Position numbers and translations under genes: made by a program
In this document: positions 9,752-19,433 of the stretch, piece after piece
Numbering within the stretch: position 1 is the first letter of the stretch
How the letters are laid out: the number at the start of each line of letters is the position of its first letter
Notes under the pieces: generated by a model
Seen by the model: the letters and a program-made list of their open reading frames with translations, nothing else
What the model was told of the DNA's origin: nothing
The model's database searches: none
Source of the DNA: Polynucleobacter sp. MWH-Loch1C5
Lineage (GTDB): Bacteria; Pseudomonadota; Gammaproteobacteria; Burkholderiales; Burkholderiaceae
Direction of reading: 5' to 3'
NCBI RefSeq assembly: GCF_018881775.1
Contig: NZ_JACVPR010000001.1
Coordinates: 372,001 to 436,000 of the forward strand
DNA length: 64,000 bases

Positions 9752-12416
9752 TCGGCTCTCCATCAGTAGCCATGTCCTCATCACCTACATCGTCACCCTC
9801 ATCGTCACCGTCATCACTCTCAGCGATACGCTGCAGACCCGACAAAGTAGTTCCCTCATCGACGTTAATCAAAGTGACGCCTTGAGTGGCTCGCCCCATT
9901 TCACGAATTTCAGCCACACGGGTGCGCACTAAAACACCACCTGTCGTGATCAACATAATTTGATCTTTTTCTGAAACCAAAACCGCCGCAACGACTTTAC
10001 CGTTACGCTCAGATGTTTGAATCGCAATCATGCCTTTGGTGCCACGACCATGGCGAGTGTACTCAGCAATAGGAGTCCGCTTACCAAAGCCATTCTCGGT
10101 CGCCGTCAATACGCTACTTGGCACATCTGGATTGGCCAAAGCCTCGGCTTCAGAAGGTGCCACTAACATCGCAATCACCTCTTGGCTGGCTTCTAGGTTC
10201 ATACCACGCACACCGCGAGCGGTACGGCCCATCGGACGGACATCATTCTCATCAAAACGGACTGCCTTACCCGCGTCTGAGAAGAGCATGACGTCGTGAT
10301 AACCATCCGTAATGGCAGCGCCAACGAGATGATCACCCTCATCGAGATCGACTGCAATGATGCCTGCCTTACGCGGGTTAGAGAAATCGGATAAACGAGA
10401 CTTCTTCACCACACCTTTTCGGGTTGCCATAAATACATATTTGTCATCTTCATAAGCCTTGATCGGCAATATGACGGTAATCTTCTCTCCATCCACTAAG
10501 GGGAAGATGTTCACGATCGGTTTACCACGAGAGGTGCGACCTCCCTGAGGGACTTCCCAAACCTTTAACCAATACATACGGCCACGGTCTGAGAAACACA
10601 AGATCGTGTCGTGCGTGTTGGCGACAAACAGGGTATCAATCCAATCCTCATCTTTGGTCGCCGCCGCTTGCTTACCACGACCCCCACGTTTTTGGGCGCG
10701 GTACTCAGACAGGGGTTGGCTCTTCATATAGCCTGCGTGCGACAAAGTCACCACCAAATCCTGAGGTGTAATCAAATCTTCTGTAAATAGCTCGGTGGCA
10801 TTCAGTTCAATCTGAGAACGACGACCACTATCACCACCAGCTTGACCAAACTCATTGCGCACAGCCTCAAGCTCTTCCTTGATGATGACTGCAATACGCT
10901 CAGGTTTAGCCAAAATATCTAAAAGGTCAGCAATCTGCAACATGACATCTTTGTACTCAGACAAGATCTTGTCTTGCTCAAGCCCTGTTAGGCGCTGCAA
11001 GCGCATTTGGAGAATTTCTTGAGCCTGCCCCTCGGATAGTTTGTATAAACCATCGTTTTGCATACCCACCGCAGGATCCAAGTTCTCAGGGCGGAAGGAC
11101 TCGCGACCGCCTGGTGCATCAGCTTGCGCGCGCGAAAGCATTTCGCGAACCACTGCTGAATCCCATGAACGCATCATCAACTCACGTTTGGCCTCTGGCG
11201 GAGTCGGGGCTGCTTTAATAATTGCAATAAAGTCATCAATATTCGCTAAAGCGACCGCCAAGCCTTCCAAAACATGGCCACGTTCGCGTGCTTTTTTGAG
11301 TTCAAATACCGTGCGACGTGTCACCACTTCACGGCGATGCGACAAGAAACACTCCAGCATTTGCTTCAGATTCAAAAGACGCGGCTGGTTATCCACCAGT
11401 GCGACCATATTCATACCGAAGGTATCTTGCAGCTGGGTGTTTTTGTACAGATTATTTAAAACAACCTCAGGCACCTCACCGCGCTTGAGCTCGATCACAA
11501 CGCGCATACCTGATTTATCAGACTCATCGCGAATATCTGAAATACCTTCAATTTTCTTCTCAGTAATCAGCTCAGCAATGCGTTCTAGCAATGACTTTTT
11601 ATTCACCTGATAAGGCAGCTCATCCACGATGATGGCTTGACGCTGACCACGGTCAATATCTTCAAAATGCGTCTTGGCTCGCATGACGACGCGACCGCGA
11701 CCCGTTTTATAGCCCTCACGAACACCTTGAATACCGTAAATAATTCCAGCGGTAGGGAAGTCAGGTGCAGGAATGATGTCAATCAACTCATCAATCGTGC
11801 ACTCAGGGTTATCCAAAAGATGCAAACAAGCAGCCACGACTTCATCGAGGTTATGTGGCGGAATATTCGTGGCCATACCCACAGCAATACCCGATGAACC
11901 ATTAATCAATAGATTGGGAATACGTGCCGGGAGAATTAAGGGTTCTTTTTCGCTGCCGTCATAGTTAGGCCCGAAATCAACCGTTTCCTTATCAATATCA
12001 TTGAGTAGTTCATGGGCAATCTTAGCTAAGCGAATCTCGGTATAACGCATCGCCGCAGCGCTATCACCGTCCACAGATCCAAAGTTACCTTGGCCATCGA
12101 CCAACATATAACGCAAAGAAAAGTCTTGCGCCATACGCACAATCGTGTCGTAAACCGCTGAATCACCATGCGGGTGATATTTACCAATCACATCACCCAC
12201 GATACGTGCAGATTTTTTATAGGCCCTATTCCAGTCATTATTGAGCTCATGCATGGCAAATAAAACACGGCGATGAACCGGTTTTAAGCCGTCACGAACG
12301 TCTGGCAAGGCTCGTCCTACAATGACGCTCATGGCGTAGTCCAAATAGGAACGACGCATCTCGTCTTCTAGGGATATGGGGAGTGTCTCTTTGGCTGCGT
12401 TATTAGTGGTTTCCAT
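9744..12416 (-). CDS. gyrA: DNA gyrase subunit A
   Basis: This is the DNA-cleaving subunit of gyrase. The catalytic tyrosine is Tyr125 in [11 protein letters not shown]. The quinolone-resistance-determining region reads GDSAVYDTI with Ser86 and Asp90 in the positions of E. coli Ser83 and Asp87, so it is wild type by motif. The C-terminal beta-pinwheel carries a GyrA box (QKRGGRGK near residue 560). The end is a strongly acidic tail rich in DDGDDEGDD. The length of 890 residues is standard. It is the first gene of the supraoperon, and the divergent ompA-like gene begins about 110 bases away. Confidence 0.98.
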   Translation of the reverse strand: METTNNAAKETLPISLEDEMRRSYLDYAMSVIVGRALPDVRDGLKPVHRRVLFAMHELNNDWNRAYKKSARIVGDVIGKYHPHGDSAVYDTIVRMAQDFSLRYMLVDGQGNFGSVDGDSAAAMRYTEIRLAKIAHELLNDIDKETVDFGPNYDGSEKEPLILPARIPNLLINGSSGIAVGMATNIPPHNLDEVVAACLHLLDNPECTIDELIDIIPAPDFPTAGIIYGIQGVREGYKTGRGRVVMRAKTHFEDIDRGQRQAIIVDELPYQVNKKSLLERIAELITEKKIEGISDIRDESDKSGMRVVIELKRGEVPEVVLNNLYKNTQLQDTFGMNMVALVDNQPRLLNLKQMLECFLSHRREVVTRRTVFELKKARERGHVLEGLAVALANIDDFIAIIKAAPTPPEAKRELMMRSWDSAVVREMLSRAQADAPGGRESFRPENLDPAVGMQNDGLYKLSEGQAQEILQMRLQRLTGLEQDKILSEYKDVMLQIADLLDILAKPERIAVIIKEELEAVRNEFGQAGGDSGRRSQIELNATELFTEDLITPQDLVVTLSHAGYMKSQPLSEYRAQKRGGRGKQAAATKDEDWIDTLFVANTHDTILCFSDRGRMYWLKVWEVPQGGRTSRGKPIVNIFPLVDGEKITVILPIKAYEDDKYVFMATRKGVVKKSRLSDFSNPRKAGIIAVDLDEGDHLVGAAITDGYHDVMLFSDAGKAVRFDENDVRPMGRTARGVRGMNLEASQEVIAMLVAPSEAEALANPDVPSSVLTATENGFGKRTPIAEYTRHGRGTKGMIAIQTSERNGKVVAAVLVSEKDQIMLITTGGVLVRTRVAEIREMGRATQGVTLINVDEGTTLSGLQRIAESDDGDDEGDDVGDEDMATDGEPNA

Positions 12417-12432
12417 GCCCTTAATTTTATCA

Positions 12433-12463
12433 TTGACTCCTTGCTAATTACCTGATTTATAGT
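12433..12463 (+). promoter_or_regulatory. Candidate promoter for the ompA-like gene
   Basis: TTGACT at 12433-12438 is followed at 17-19 bases by a TTTATAGT stretch, in the gap between gyrA (minus) and the ompA-like gene (plus). Spacing is slightly long if TATAGT is the -10 box. This is a visual call only. Confidence 0.4.
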
Positions 12464-12523
12464 GCTAAACTAATGGAAATCCGTTTGGATTCGAGGGTTA
12501 CGGAACTTTACGAGGAAATAAAA

Positions 12524-13102
12524 ATGAAAAAAATGCTGCAATTGATGGTAGTCGCCGGTGTTGCTGTAAGCGCAAGCGCTTTCGCACAACAAAGAAGTGT
12601 TGATAACTGGGTAAATAGCACAGGTACAGTTTGGAGAAACGGTACTAATGAATTGTGCTGGAGAAATAGCAGCTGGACACCAGCAACTGCTGCCGCAGGT
12701 TGCGATGGTGCTGTTGCCGCTCAAGCCACTCCAACCAAGCCAGTGAGCTCAAAGGTGAGCTTGACGGCTGATGCCCTGTTTGATTTTGACAAATCAAACA
12801 TCAAGCCAGCCGCTAAAGCAAGCTTAGACAGCTTGGCTGAGAAAATCAAAACTTTGACATTGGAAGTGGTGATTGCTGTGGGTCATACCGACGCTATCGG
12901 TACAGACGCATACAACCAGAAACTCTCAGTACGTCGTGCTAATTCAGTGAAAAAATACTTGATCAGCAAGGGTATTGATGCCAACCGTATTTACGTTGAA
13001 GGTAAAGGCGAGTCACAGCCAGTCGCTGACAACAAAACTGCAGAAGGTCGCGCTAAGAACCGTCGCGTAGAGATCGAAGTGATCGGTACACGTAAGAACT
13101 AA
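12524..13102 (+). CDS. OmpA-family outer membrane protein
   Basis: The protein has 192 residues from ATG 12524, which follows a GAGGAA ribosome-binding site. A longer frame from 12473 would destroy the signal peptide. Residues 1-22 are a Sec signal (basic KK, hydrophobic core, cleavage after SAFA). A small Trp/Cys-bearing region then leads to a C-terminal OmpA peptidoglycan-binding domain, with LFDFDKSNIKP, VGHTDAIG and the NRRVEIEV end. There is no full beta-barrel, so this is the short OmpA/Pal-like type common in Burkholderiales. It probably tethers the envelope to peptidoglycan. A strong terminator follows. Confidence 0.93.
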   Translation: MKKMLQLMVVAGVAVSASAFAQQRSVDNWVNSTGTVWRNGTNELCWRNSSWTPATAAAGCDGAVAAQATPTKPVSSKVSLTADALFDFDKSNIKPAAKASLDSLAEKIKTLTLEVVIAVGHTDAIGTDAYNQKLSVRRANSVKKYLISKGIDANRIYVEGKGESQPVADNKTAEGRAKNRRVEIEVIGTRKN

Positions 13103-13120
13103 GCCAATCAGCTGCTCAGA

Positions 13121-13147
13121 AAGCCCGGTTCGCCGGGCTTTTTTTAT
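13121..13147 (+). terminator. Rho-independent terminator after the ompA-like gene
   Basis: The hairpin AAGCCCGG-TTCG-CCGGGCTT carries a stable UUCG tetraloop and is followed by a run of T residues. Confidence 0.92.
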
Positions 13148-13220
13148 GCGCTCTATTTAATGAGCTCATGATTGTTAGCTCTGGCCGGCTTAATTCATTA
13201 TCCCCGTATAAAATAGGCGT

Positions 13221-13910
13221 ATGAATGTAGATACCAGTGAAATCAATAAATTCAGTGAACTCGCTCACCGCTGGTGGGATCCGAGTAGTGAATTTAAACC
13301 CTTGCATGCCATCAACCCCCTCAGACTCAACTGGATTGATGGGCGTGTAGGCTTAGCCGGCAAAAAAGTGGTCGATATTGGCTGTGGTGGCGGCATTTTG
13401 AGTGAATCCATGGCCAGCCGTGGAGCTGACGTGAAAGGTATTGATTTATCCGAGCGCGCCTTATCGGTCGCCGAATTACATAGCCTTGAATCCGGAGTTG
13501 CAGTGTCTTATGAGTACCTCAGCGCCGAAGATCTTGCCGCACGTGAACCCGGTCAATATGACGTCGTGACTTGCATGGAAATGTTAGAACACGTTCCCGA
13601 CCCAAGTGCTATTGTGAAAGCCTGTGCCCAACTCGTGAAACCTGGTGGTCAAGTATTTTTCAGCACACTCAATCGCAATCCAAAATCCTATCTTTTAGCG
13701 ATTTTGGGCGCTGAGTATGTATTACGTCTACTACCACGTGGCACCCATGACTATAAAAAATTCATTAAACCTTCTGAATTACATCAGATGGTACGTTCGG
13801 CCGGTTTGGAGTTACAAGAAATTCGCGGCATGAGCTACAACCCATTCACTGAGGTATTTCGTCTGAATTCAGACACGGATGTGAACTATATGATTGCCTG
13901 TAGCAAATAA
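13221..13910 (+). CDS. ubiG: Ubiquinone biosynthesis O-methyltransferase
   Basis: UbiG performs both O-methylations of ubiquinone synthesis with S-adenosylmethionine. The N-terminus has [19 protein letters not shown], specific to UbiG. SAM motif I is [13 protein letters not shown] near residue 50, and [11 protein letters not shown] follows near residue 118. Its length of 229 residues is typical. A TATAAAAT sequence lies only about 7 bases before the ATG, so if used as a -10 box the message would be nearly leaderless. This is uncertain because no good -35 is visible. The gph gene follows after 5 bases. Confidence 0.97.
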   Translation: MNVDTSEINKFSELAHRWWDPSSEFKPLHAINPLRLNWIDGRVGLAGKKVVDIGCGGGILSESMASRGADVKGIDLSERALSVAELHSLESGVAVSYEYLSAEDLAAREPGQYDVVTCMEMLEHVPDPSAIVKACAQLVKPGGQVFFSTLNRNPKSYLLAILGAEYVLRLLPRGTHDYKKFIKPSELHQMVRSAGLELQEIRGMSYNPFTEVFRLNSDTDVNYMIACSK

Positions 13911-13915
13911 GCCCC

Positions 13916-14572
13916 ATGAATAGAGACTATCAAGGGGTTTTTTTTGATTTAGATGGCACGCTTGCAGATACGGCTCCCGATCTAGTTGCTGCTATTAATG
14001 CAGTGCGCATCGAACGCGGACTGGCGGCATTACCTTATGAACAATTACGACCGCTCGCCTCAGCAGGTGCTAGGGGTTTAATTGGTGGGGCTTTTAACTA
14101 TGGTCCCGATCATCCCGAGTTTGAAGAATTAAGAAGTCAGTTTTTAGGCTTTTATGAACAGGCGTTGTGTGTCAACACACGTTTATTTGAGGGCATGCCT
14201 GAAGTGCTTGAGGCTTTAGAAACTCAAGAACTCGCCTGGGGAATTGTGACCAATAAAGCAGCGCGTCTGACCGATCCCCTCGTGCAAGCCTTGGGCTTAA
14301 GCGAACGCAGCGCTGCCACTGTGAGTGGAGACACCACACCACACGCCAAACCCCACCCTGCCCCGATACTCCAAGCAGCACAGTGGGCTAAAGTCTCTGC
14401 CCAACATTGCATTTATGTCGGTGACGATTTGCGTGATATTCAAGCGGGGCAAGCCGCAGGCATGATCACGGTCGCTGCAGCCTATGGCTACTGTGGTTGC
14501 GAAGAACCCATTGATACATGGGGGGCTGATCACATCATTCATAGTCCGCTTGAGTTACTAAAACTTCTTTAA
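13916..14572 (+). CDS. gph: Phosphoglycolate phosphatase, HAD family
   Basis: HAD motif I is FDLDGTLADTAPDL at residues 10-23, motif II is the Thr in IVTNKAARL, and motif III/IV is YVGDDLRDIQAG near residue 165. The ubiG-gph pair is conserved in Burkholderiales and pseudomonads, where the product is annotated Gph or MupP. MupP acts on MurNAc-6-phosphate in peptidoglycan recycling, so that substrate is an alternative. The length of 218 residues fits both. Confidence 0.88.
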   Translation: MNRDYQGVFFDLDGTLADTAPDLVAAINAVRIERGLAALPYEQLRPLASAGARGLIGGAFNYGPDHPEFEELRSQFLGFYEQALCVNTRLFEGMPEVLEALETQELAWGIVTNKAARLTDPLVQALGLSERSAATVSGDTTPHAKPHPAPILQAAQWAKVSAQHCIYVGDDLRDIQAGQAAGMITVAAAYGYCGCEEPIDTWGADHIIHSPLELLKLL

Positions 14573-14575
14573 TTG

Positions 14576-15829
14576 ATGAGTCAGCCAAGCCTCTCTACGA
14601 CCCTACGCTTTTGGTTCAAACTCGGCTTGATAAGCTTTGGCGGTCCAGCAGGACAAATTGCCATGATGCATGATGAAATCGTTGTGCGTAAAAAATGGTT
14701 GAGCGAGGAATCCTTTAAGCATGCTCTGAACTATTGCATGGTCTTACCCGGACCAGAAGCACAACAATTAGCCACTTATCTAGGCTGGCTACTGCATGGC
14801 ACTAAGGGGGGCGTGATCGCTGGCATTTTATTTTTATTGCCGTCTTTCTTTTTACTCACCGCCTTGAGTTACATCTACTTAAGCTATGGTGATCAGATCT
14901 GGTTAAGCTCAATCTTTGAAGCAATCAAACCCGCAGTTTTAGCGATTATTTTGATAACTGCCTATCGCATGGGTAAAAAGACCATACATAGCAAGTTACT
15001 CGCGCTCGTCATGGTGCTATCTCTATTGGCTCATATGGTTTTTGCTATTCCTTTTCCCTTGATTATTTTCATAAGCGCTTTAGTGGGATATGTGTACAGC
15101 AGAAAATCTAGCGCTTTGATAGTTCCGGAAAATACTAGCGCGCAGGGCCATGGGATGCCTGACTCTGCCTGGCATATTCTTTTAGTGATCGGCTTACTCT
15201 GGCTCATCCCCGTGATTGCATTAATTACTCTTGGCGGTTGGCAAAATCCTCTGACGCAAATGTCGTGGTTCTTTACCAAAATGGCTTTTGTCACTTTTGG
15301 TGGCGCTTATGCAGTACTGCCTTACATCTATCAGGCCGCTGTAGAACATTTTCAATGGCTCACACCCACCCAGATGCTCGATGCCCTAGCCCTTGGGGAA
15401 AGCACCCCAGGGCCACTGATCATGATTGTGGCTTTTGTCGGCTACTTGGGCGCGAGTGCGCAAGACTATTGGTTAGGCGATAGCCATTTATTGATGGGCA
15501 GCCTAGGGGCACTCGTTGCGACCTGGTTTACTTTTTTACCTTCATTCTTATTTATTCTGCTGGGTGCGCCTTGGGTAGAAAAAACAAAGGGGCAACTCAA
15601 AGTACAAATCCCCTTGCAATTTATCTCCGCAGCGGTGATTGGTATGATTTTGCAATTAGCGGTTTTCTTTGGCTTTCATGTATTAGTGACTGAATCATTC
15701 ACCTTGAATATCTCCGGCCTTGTGATTGCGCTGGCAAGTGCCGTTGCACTCGGTAAAGCGGGCTGGTCAATTTTGCAGGTCATCGGCGCCGCTGCAACTG
15801 TGGGTCTAGTGACCGCCTGGATCGCATAA
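14576..15829 (+). CDS. chrA: Chromate transporter, long-chain CHR family
   Basis: This membrane protein of 417 residues is built from two homologous halves. The first begins FWFKLGLISFGGPAGQIAMMHDEIV and contains the PGPEAQQLA motif. The second has KMAFVTFGGAYAVLPYI and ALGESTPGPLIMIVAFVGY. These are the FGGP and PGP motifs of the CHR family, whose characterised members export chromate. ATG 14576 is preferred over the TTG one codon earlier. It follows gph by 3 bases, and its stop overlaps the selU start (TAATG). Chromate as the natural substrate is inferred from family. Confidence 0.9.
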   Translation: MSQPSLSTTLRFWFKLGLISFGGPAGQIAMMHDEIVVRKKWLSEESFKHALNYCMVLPGPEAQQLATYLGWLLHGTKGGVIAGILFLLPSFFLLTALSYIYLSYGDQIWLSSIFEAIKPAVLAIILITAYRMGKKTIHSKLLALVMVLSLLAHMVFAIPFPLIIFISALVGYVYSRKSSALIVPENTSAQGHGMPDSAWHILLVIGLLWLIPVIALITLGGWQNPLTQMSWFFTKMAFVTFGGAYAVLPYIYQAAVEHFQWLTPTQMLDALALGESTPGPLIMIVAFVGYLGASAQDYWLGDSHLLMGSLGALVATWFTFLPSFLFILLGAPWVEKTKGQLKVQIPLQFISAAVIGMILQLAVFFGFHVLVTESFTLNISGLVIALASAVALGKAGWSILQVIGAAATVGLVTAWIA

Positions 15830-16866
15830 TGACTGCGCGACTTCAATTATCTGAACTCGGTCAATTCGATAGCATCATTGACGTGCGCTCACCCGCTGAG
15901 TTTGCGCTCGACCATATCCCTGGAGCCATTAACTGCCCGGTACTCAATGATGAAGAACGAGTTGAAGTCGGTACTATTTACCATCAAGAATCCCCCTTCG
16001 CGGCAAAAAAAATTGGCGCCCGCCTCATCGCAAAAAACATTGCCCACCATTTAGAACATCAATTTGCCGCGCAAGATAAAGGCTGGCGACCACTCGTTTA
16101 TTGTTGGCGAGGCGGTAAGCGCAGTCAATCGATGACTCATATCCTGCGCCAAATTGGCTGGTCTGCGGAACTATTAAATGGGGGCTATAAGCAATATCGC
16201 AAATGGGTGGTGGAGTATCTACATACAGAAGTTGTCGCGTATTCTTTTCGCGTCATCAGTGGCAGCACAGGAAGTGCCAAGAGTTCCATCCTCAAGAAAT
16301 TAGCTCAAATGGGCGAGCAAGTACTTGACCTGGAGTCCCTCGCTAATCACAAAGGCTCGGTACTCGGTAGCTTAGGCACACAACCCTCTCAAAAGATGTT
16401 TGAGTCACTGATCTTCTCTCAGTTACAAGGATTTTCCTCCGAGCGAGTCGTATACGTCGAAGCAGAAAGTAAAAAAATTGGTCTGCTACAAGTGCCTGAC
16501 ACCCTGATACACCGTATGCGCCAAAGCCCCTGTGTGCAAATTAATGCGAGCCTAGATGCCCGTATTGACTATCTCATGTCCGACTACCCATACATGATGA
16601 ATGATCCACAACGCCTCATCGAAAAGATTTCTTGCTTAAAAGAAATTCAGGGGCAAGAGAAAATTCAATACTGGATCGAGCTCATTGAAAACAAAGATTG
16701 GCATACATTAATACATGCTTTACTCGAGCAACACTACGATGTGTTGTATAAGAAATCTCAATCAGGAAACTACCGGGGCTATCAAACTGCAACAGTGATT
16801 GATACCAACTCCTTAGAACCAAGCGCCATAGAGTTGATTGCTAAACAAATTCTGGCGAGCGCCTAA
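15829..16866 (+). CDS. selU: tRNA 2-selenouridine synthase
   Basis: It replaces sulfur with selenium in the wobble 2-thiouridine of tRNAs for Lys, Glu and Gln, using selenophosphate and a geranyl intermediate. The N-terminal rhodanese domain (FDSIIDVRSPAEFALDHIPGA) includes the catalytic cysteine in YCWRGGKRSQSM near residue 98. The C-terminal half has a P-loop-like GSTGSAKSSILKKL near residue 143. The length of 345 residues is close to E. coli SelU. No selD is visible in the window, so the selenophosphate source must lie elsewhere. Confidence 0.93.
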   Translation: MTARLQLSELGQFDSIIDVRSPAEFALDHIPGAINCPVLNDEERVEVGTIYHQESPFAAKKIGARLIAKNIAHHLEHQFAAQDKGWRPLVYCWRGGKRSQSMTHILRQIGWSAELLNGGYKQYRKWVVEYLHTEVVAYSFRVISGSTGSAKSSILKKLAQMGEQVLDLESLANHKGSVLGSLGTQPSQKMFESLIFSQLQGFSSERVVYVEAESKKIGLLQVPDTLIHRMRQSPCVQINASLDARIDYLMSDYPYMMNDPQRLIEKISCLKEIQGQEKIQYWIELIENKDWHTLIHALLEQHYDVLYKKSQSGNYRGYQTATVIDTNSLEPSAIELIAKQILASA

Positions 16867-16878
16867 GAGAATATAAAT

Positions 16879-18321
16879 ATGCCTTCGATTGATACCCAAT
16901 TTTTATATTTATTGCTTGGCATCCTTTTTATTCTTATTCCAATTTCGGTTTATCTAGCGACGATTGAGTTTCATGATCAACAGGTCTACCTATGGTGCAT
17001 CGGTGGATTAGGAGCTGGCATAGGAATGTCCTTGATTAGTCTAAGGGGGAATATTCCTGATTTCTTCAGCTATTACATCGCTCAAGCCGCAGTCATTGTG
17101 GGTTACATCTGTAGAGCTCTAGCTATTCGCTACGAACTGAATAAGAATTTCTCTAAGTTTGTGAAGATTTATGTCGTCATAGGCTTCCTCTATTCAACGA
17201 GCTTTAGCTACCTTGTTGCTAGCCAACAACCAGAAGCTTTACGACTCATACTAGTGATGCTTGCTCAACTAGCTCTATCTATTGATCTCTTAGTGATTAG
17301 CCTAAGAAATTACCGTATTACCCACAATAAAGGTAATCAATTAATTGCTGTCATGGCTTTATTGATCATGCTAAGTATGGCTGTAAGCATCATCATTCCT
17401 GCGCTCACCAAAGATAGTTATAGCGTTTTTTCTAGTGGTTTAGATAAGCTCATCCCCTTTACGCTCATGCTCAGCGCCTATGTGCTAGGTAACTTTGGCT
17501 TTGTACAAATGCGCTTAGATAAGTTATGGAAAAAACAATTGGCGATTAAGGATGAATTAGTCGTCACACAATTAAAACAAAAATCACTAGAAGAAATCAT
17601 TCAAGAAAAAAATCACTTATTAAAAGCTTTATCTTTATCCAGTAAAGCCAATAATATGGGTGCCATGCTTGGTGCTATTGCTCATGAAGTAAACCAACCT
17701 CTAACCGCTATGCGCTTGAGTACTGAATTACTCATCAATAAACCCACGACCAGCCCCCAAGAAACCCAAGAAATCTTGGGTAGCATCTTACGCGACAATA
17801 TTCGCGCCTCAGATTTAGTAAAAAATCTGCGCCAATTTTTTAGCTCGAAGAATGCTCAATTCGAAAAGATTTCTTTGAATGGCATCATTTTTGATGTTCA
17901 AAAAATGCTTGATTCTGAACTTCATCTTCATCAAATCGAATTCAGGACTCATCTCAAAGAAGATGTATCTCTGCTAGGGGATAAAAACCAACTACAAATG
18001 GTCATCCTGAATTTACTGACCAATGCTATCGATGCAGTCAGACATATCTCAGGTAATAAAAAGATTGAGATTCAAACTCAGCGCACTGAAAAAGGTCTAG
18101 AAATCCTTGTTGAGGATAATGGCTCTGGCATACCAGAAGAGCAGTGCAAACGATTATTCAATATCTTTGAAACCAGTAAAGACGAAGGCATGGGCATTGG
18201 TCTTTGGTTGAGCAAAATTATTATCGACAACCATCAGGGTACTTTAGACTTGGTCCACACAAGCCCCAGTGGAACTTGCTTTCGCATTCAATTTTCTAAT
18301 CAAAGACTTTTCTCCCTCTAG
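16879..18321 (+). CDS. Sensor histidine kinase with seven-helix membrane sensor, orphan
   Basis: The 480-residue protein has seven predicted membrane helices at about residues 8-28, 35-55, 62-83, 95-114, 121-142, 154-175 and 190-210. A coiled coil (212-255) leads to the HisKA domain with the phosphorylated His269 in AHEVNQPLTAMRLS. The HATPase region has N box NLLTNAIDA, DNGSGI, LFNIFETSK and GMGIGLWLSK. No response regulator or receiver domain is adjacent. It lies 12 bases after selU, so it may be co-transcribed. The signal sensed is unknown. Confidence 0.88.
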   Translation: MPSIDTQFLYLLLGILFILIPISVYLATIEFHDQQVYLWCIGGLGAGIGMSLISLRGNIPDFFSYYIAQAAVIVGYICRALAIRYELNKNFSKFVKIYVVIGFLYSTSFSYLVASQQPEALRLILVMLAQLALSIDLLVISLRNYRITHNKGNQLIAVMALLIMLSMAVSIIIPALTKDSYSVFSSGLDKLIPFTLMLSAYVLGNFGFVQMRLDKLWKKQLAIKDELVVTQLKQKSLEEIIQEKNHLLKALSLSSKANNMGAMLGAIAHEVNQPLTAMRLSTELLINKPTTSPQETQEILGSILRDNIRASDLVKNLRQFFSSKNAQFEKISLNGIIFDVQKMLDSELHLHQIEFRTHLKEDVSLLGDKNQLQMVILNLLTNAIDAVRHISGNKKIEIQTQRTEKGLEILVEDNGSGIPEEQCKRLFNIFETSKDEGMGIGLWLSKIIIDNHQGTLDLVHTSPSGTCFRIQFSNQRLFSL

Positions 18322-18535
18322 GTATTCAGAGTTAAACACTGCAATACGGTCCTGAGCGTTCTAGAGGAATACATTCTCTTAGCATGCGATGGGTAAGTGA
18401 CTCACTGCTTAAATATTGATTGCACAATCATCCAAAAGATTGCCGCCCAGTACTCTTTAACAAAAACCATCTCTGACTTAAATGGGTTTTGCAAAGGTAT
18501 TGAATCAGCGAGGCAATCACACCTCACTGAGTAAA
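18322..18535. other. Intergenic region between the histidine kinase and ssrA
   Basis: This 214-base stretch has no credible ORF or tRNA. On the minus strand downstream of ssrA, two weak hairpins could end the tmRNA transcript. One is CAGTGAGG...CCTCGCTG at about 18505-18529. The other is an AAAACCCAT...ATGG arm followed by TTTTTGTT at about 18464-18494. Neither is strong. Confidence 0.4.
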
Positions 18536-18894
18536 TGGTGGAGCCGGCGGGGATCGAACCCGCGTCCGCAAATCCTCCACATAGAGTTCTACATACTTAG
18601 TTGTGTCTTTTAATTTAACCTAACTCACACGGACCAACACGTTTGAATCAAGCGGTTCGCTTAGTTTTCGAGCTGCACATCGCGACTCTATGCAACCTTA
18701 TCTCATGTATATGACCCTGATGTAGCTTGCGCTACCTGACCCAAGAGCAAATCAGTTCAGGGGCAGCAGCAATTAAGCTGCTAGTGCGTAACGTTCGTCG
18801 TTAGCAGTTATTACATTCCCAATGTTTTACGAGATGTCGGGTCCTCGGTATGCCCTCAATGCTTTGCAATCCACGTCGAAACCATGTCGGCCCC
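18536..18894 (-). ncRNA. ssrA: Transfer-messenger RNA, one piece
   Basis: The minus strand starts GGGGCCGACATGGTTTCGAC and ends in a tRNA-like 3' half (GGTTCGATCCCCGCCGGCTCCACCA-type, with the encoded CCA at 18538-18536). The length is 359 bases, close to the 363 of E. coli. The internal tag frame is present in the expected place and the arms of the tRNA-like domain pair. It rescues ribosomes stalled on broken mRNAs together with SmpB. It is a single molecule and not the permuted two-piece form. Confidence 0.96.
18773..18805 (-). other. tmRNA tag-peptide reading frame (ANDERYALAA)
   Basis: Reading the minus strand from GCT at 18805 gives Ala-Asn-Asp-Glu-Arg-Tyr-Ala-Leu-Ala-Ala then TAA. The LAA end is the ClpXP/ClpAP degradation signal, and AND at the start fits the SspB-binding part. 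The upstream TAATAACT stretch fits the resume-codon context. Confidence 0.93.
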
Positions 18895-18950
18895 AATATG
18901 CATATCGGTAGAGCTATTCTAAACCCTTTTGCTGATTTAGACTTGAAGTA

Positions 18951-19433
18951 ATGAGTTCAACAACAACTAGAAAATCGAGCTACTGCCATACAAAATGGGG
19001 AGCCGCCATACTCGAGTGGTCGGATCAGACTATTTTTCGCTTGGAATTCGTAGGTCTTGGTCCATATCCTTACCCTGCGAGCTTCAAGTCCGACCCTCAA
19101 GGACAAAAGGTCTGTAACGCTTTACTAAAAGGTCAGCCTGGGTATTTTTTGGCCCCACAAGGCACCGCCTTTCAAAAAGCGGTTTGGCAAGCCCTGCTTT
19201 CTATCCCACACGGTGAACTACGTAGCTACCAGGAAATTGCTCAGGCGATCGGTAGACCACAAAGTGTACGCGCCGTAGCCAATGCTATCGGCGCAAACCC
19301 AATTTGTGTCTTGATTCCCTGCCATCGCGTTATTCGTAGCGACGGCTCAATCGGGGGCTATAGTAGTGGCCTTGCGATCAAGCGCCAATTACTCGTTCGC
19401 GAAGGACATACGCAATTTGCCGAGCCGGTCTAA
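18951..19433 (+). CDS. ogt: Methylated-DNA-[protein]-cysteine S-methyltransferase
   Basis: It repairs O6-methylguanine by one-time transfer of the alkyl group to its own cysteine. The active-site motif is IPCHRVI near residue 131, with GTAFQKAVWQAL and RAVANAIGANP before it, all in the MGMT winged-helix domain. At 160 residues it is the Ogt type with no Ada sensor domain. Its 3' end overlaps the convergent TehA-like gene by 4 bases. Confidence 0.94.
   Translation: MSSTTTRKSSYCHTKWGAAILEWSDQTIFRLEFVGLGPYPYPASFKSDPQGQKVCNALLKGQPGYFLAPQGTAFQKAVWQALLSIPHGELRSYQEIAQAIGRPQSVRAVANAIGANPICVLIPCHRVIRSDGSIGGYSSGLAIKRQLLVREGHTQFAEPV

Noticed and set aside
11041-11610. Plus-strand ORF of 189 residues inside gyrA
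   Set aside because: It is antisense to the strongly conserved gyrA frame and has no family motifs or ribosome-binding site.
18536-18590. Separate tRNA gene (T-arm and acceptor-like sequence ending CCA)
   Set aside because: It is the 3' tRNA-like part of ssrA. The matching 5' part and tag frame lie 300 bases away on the same strand.
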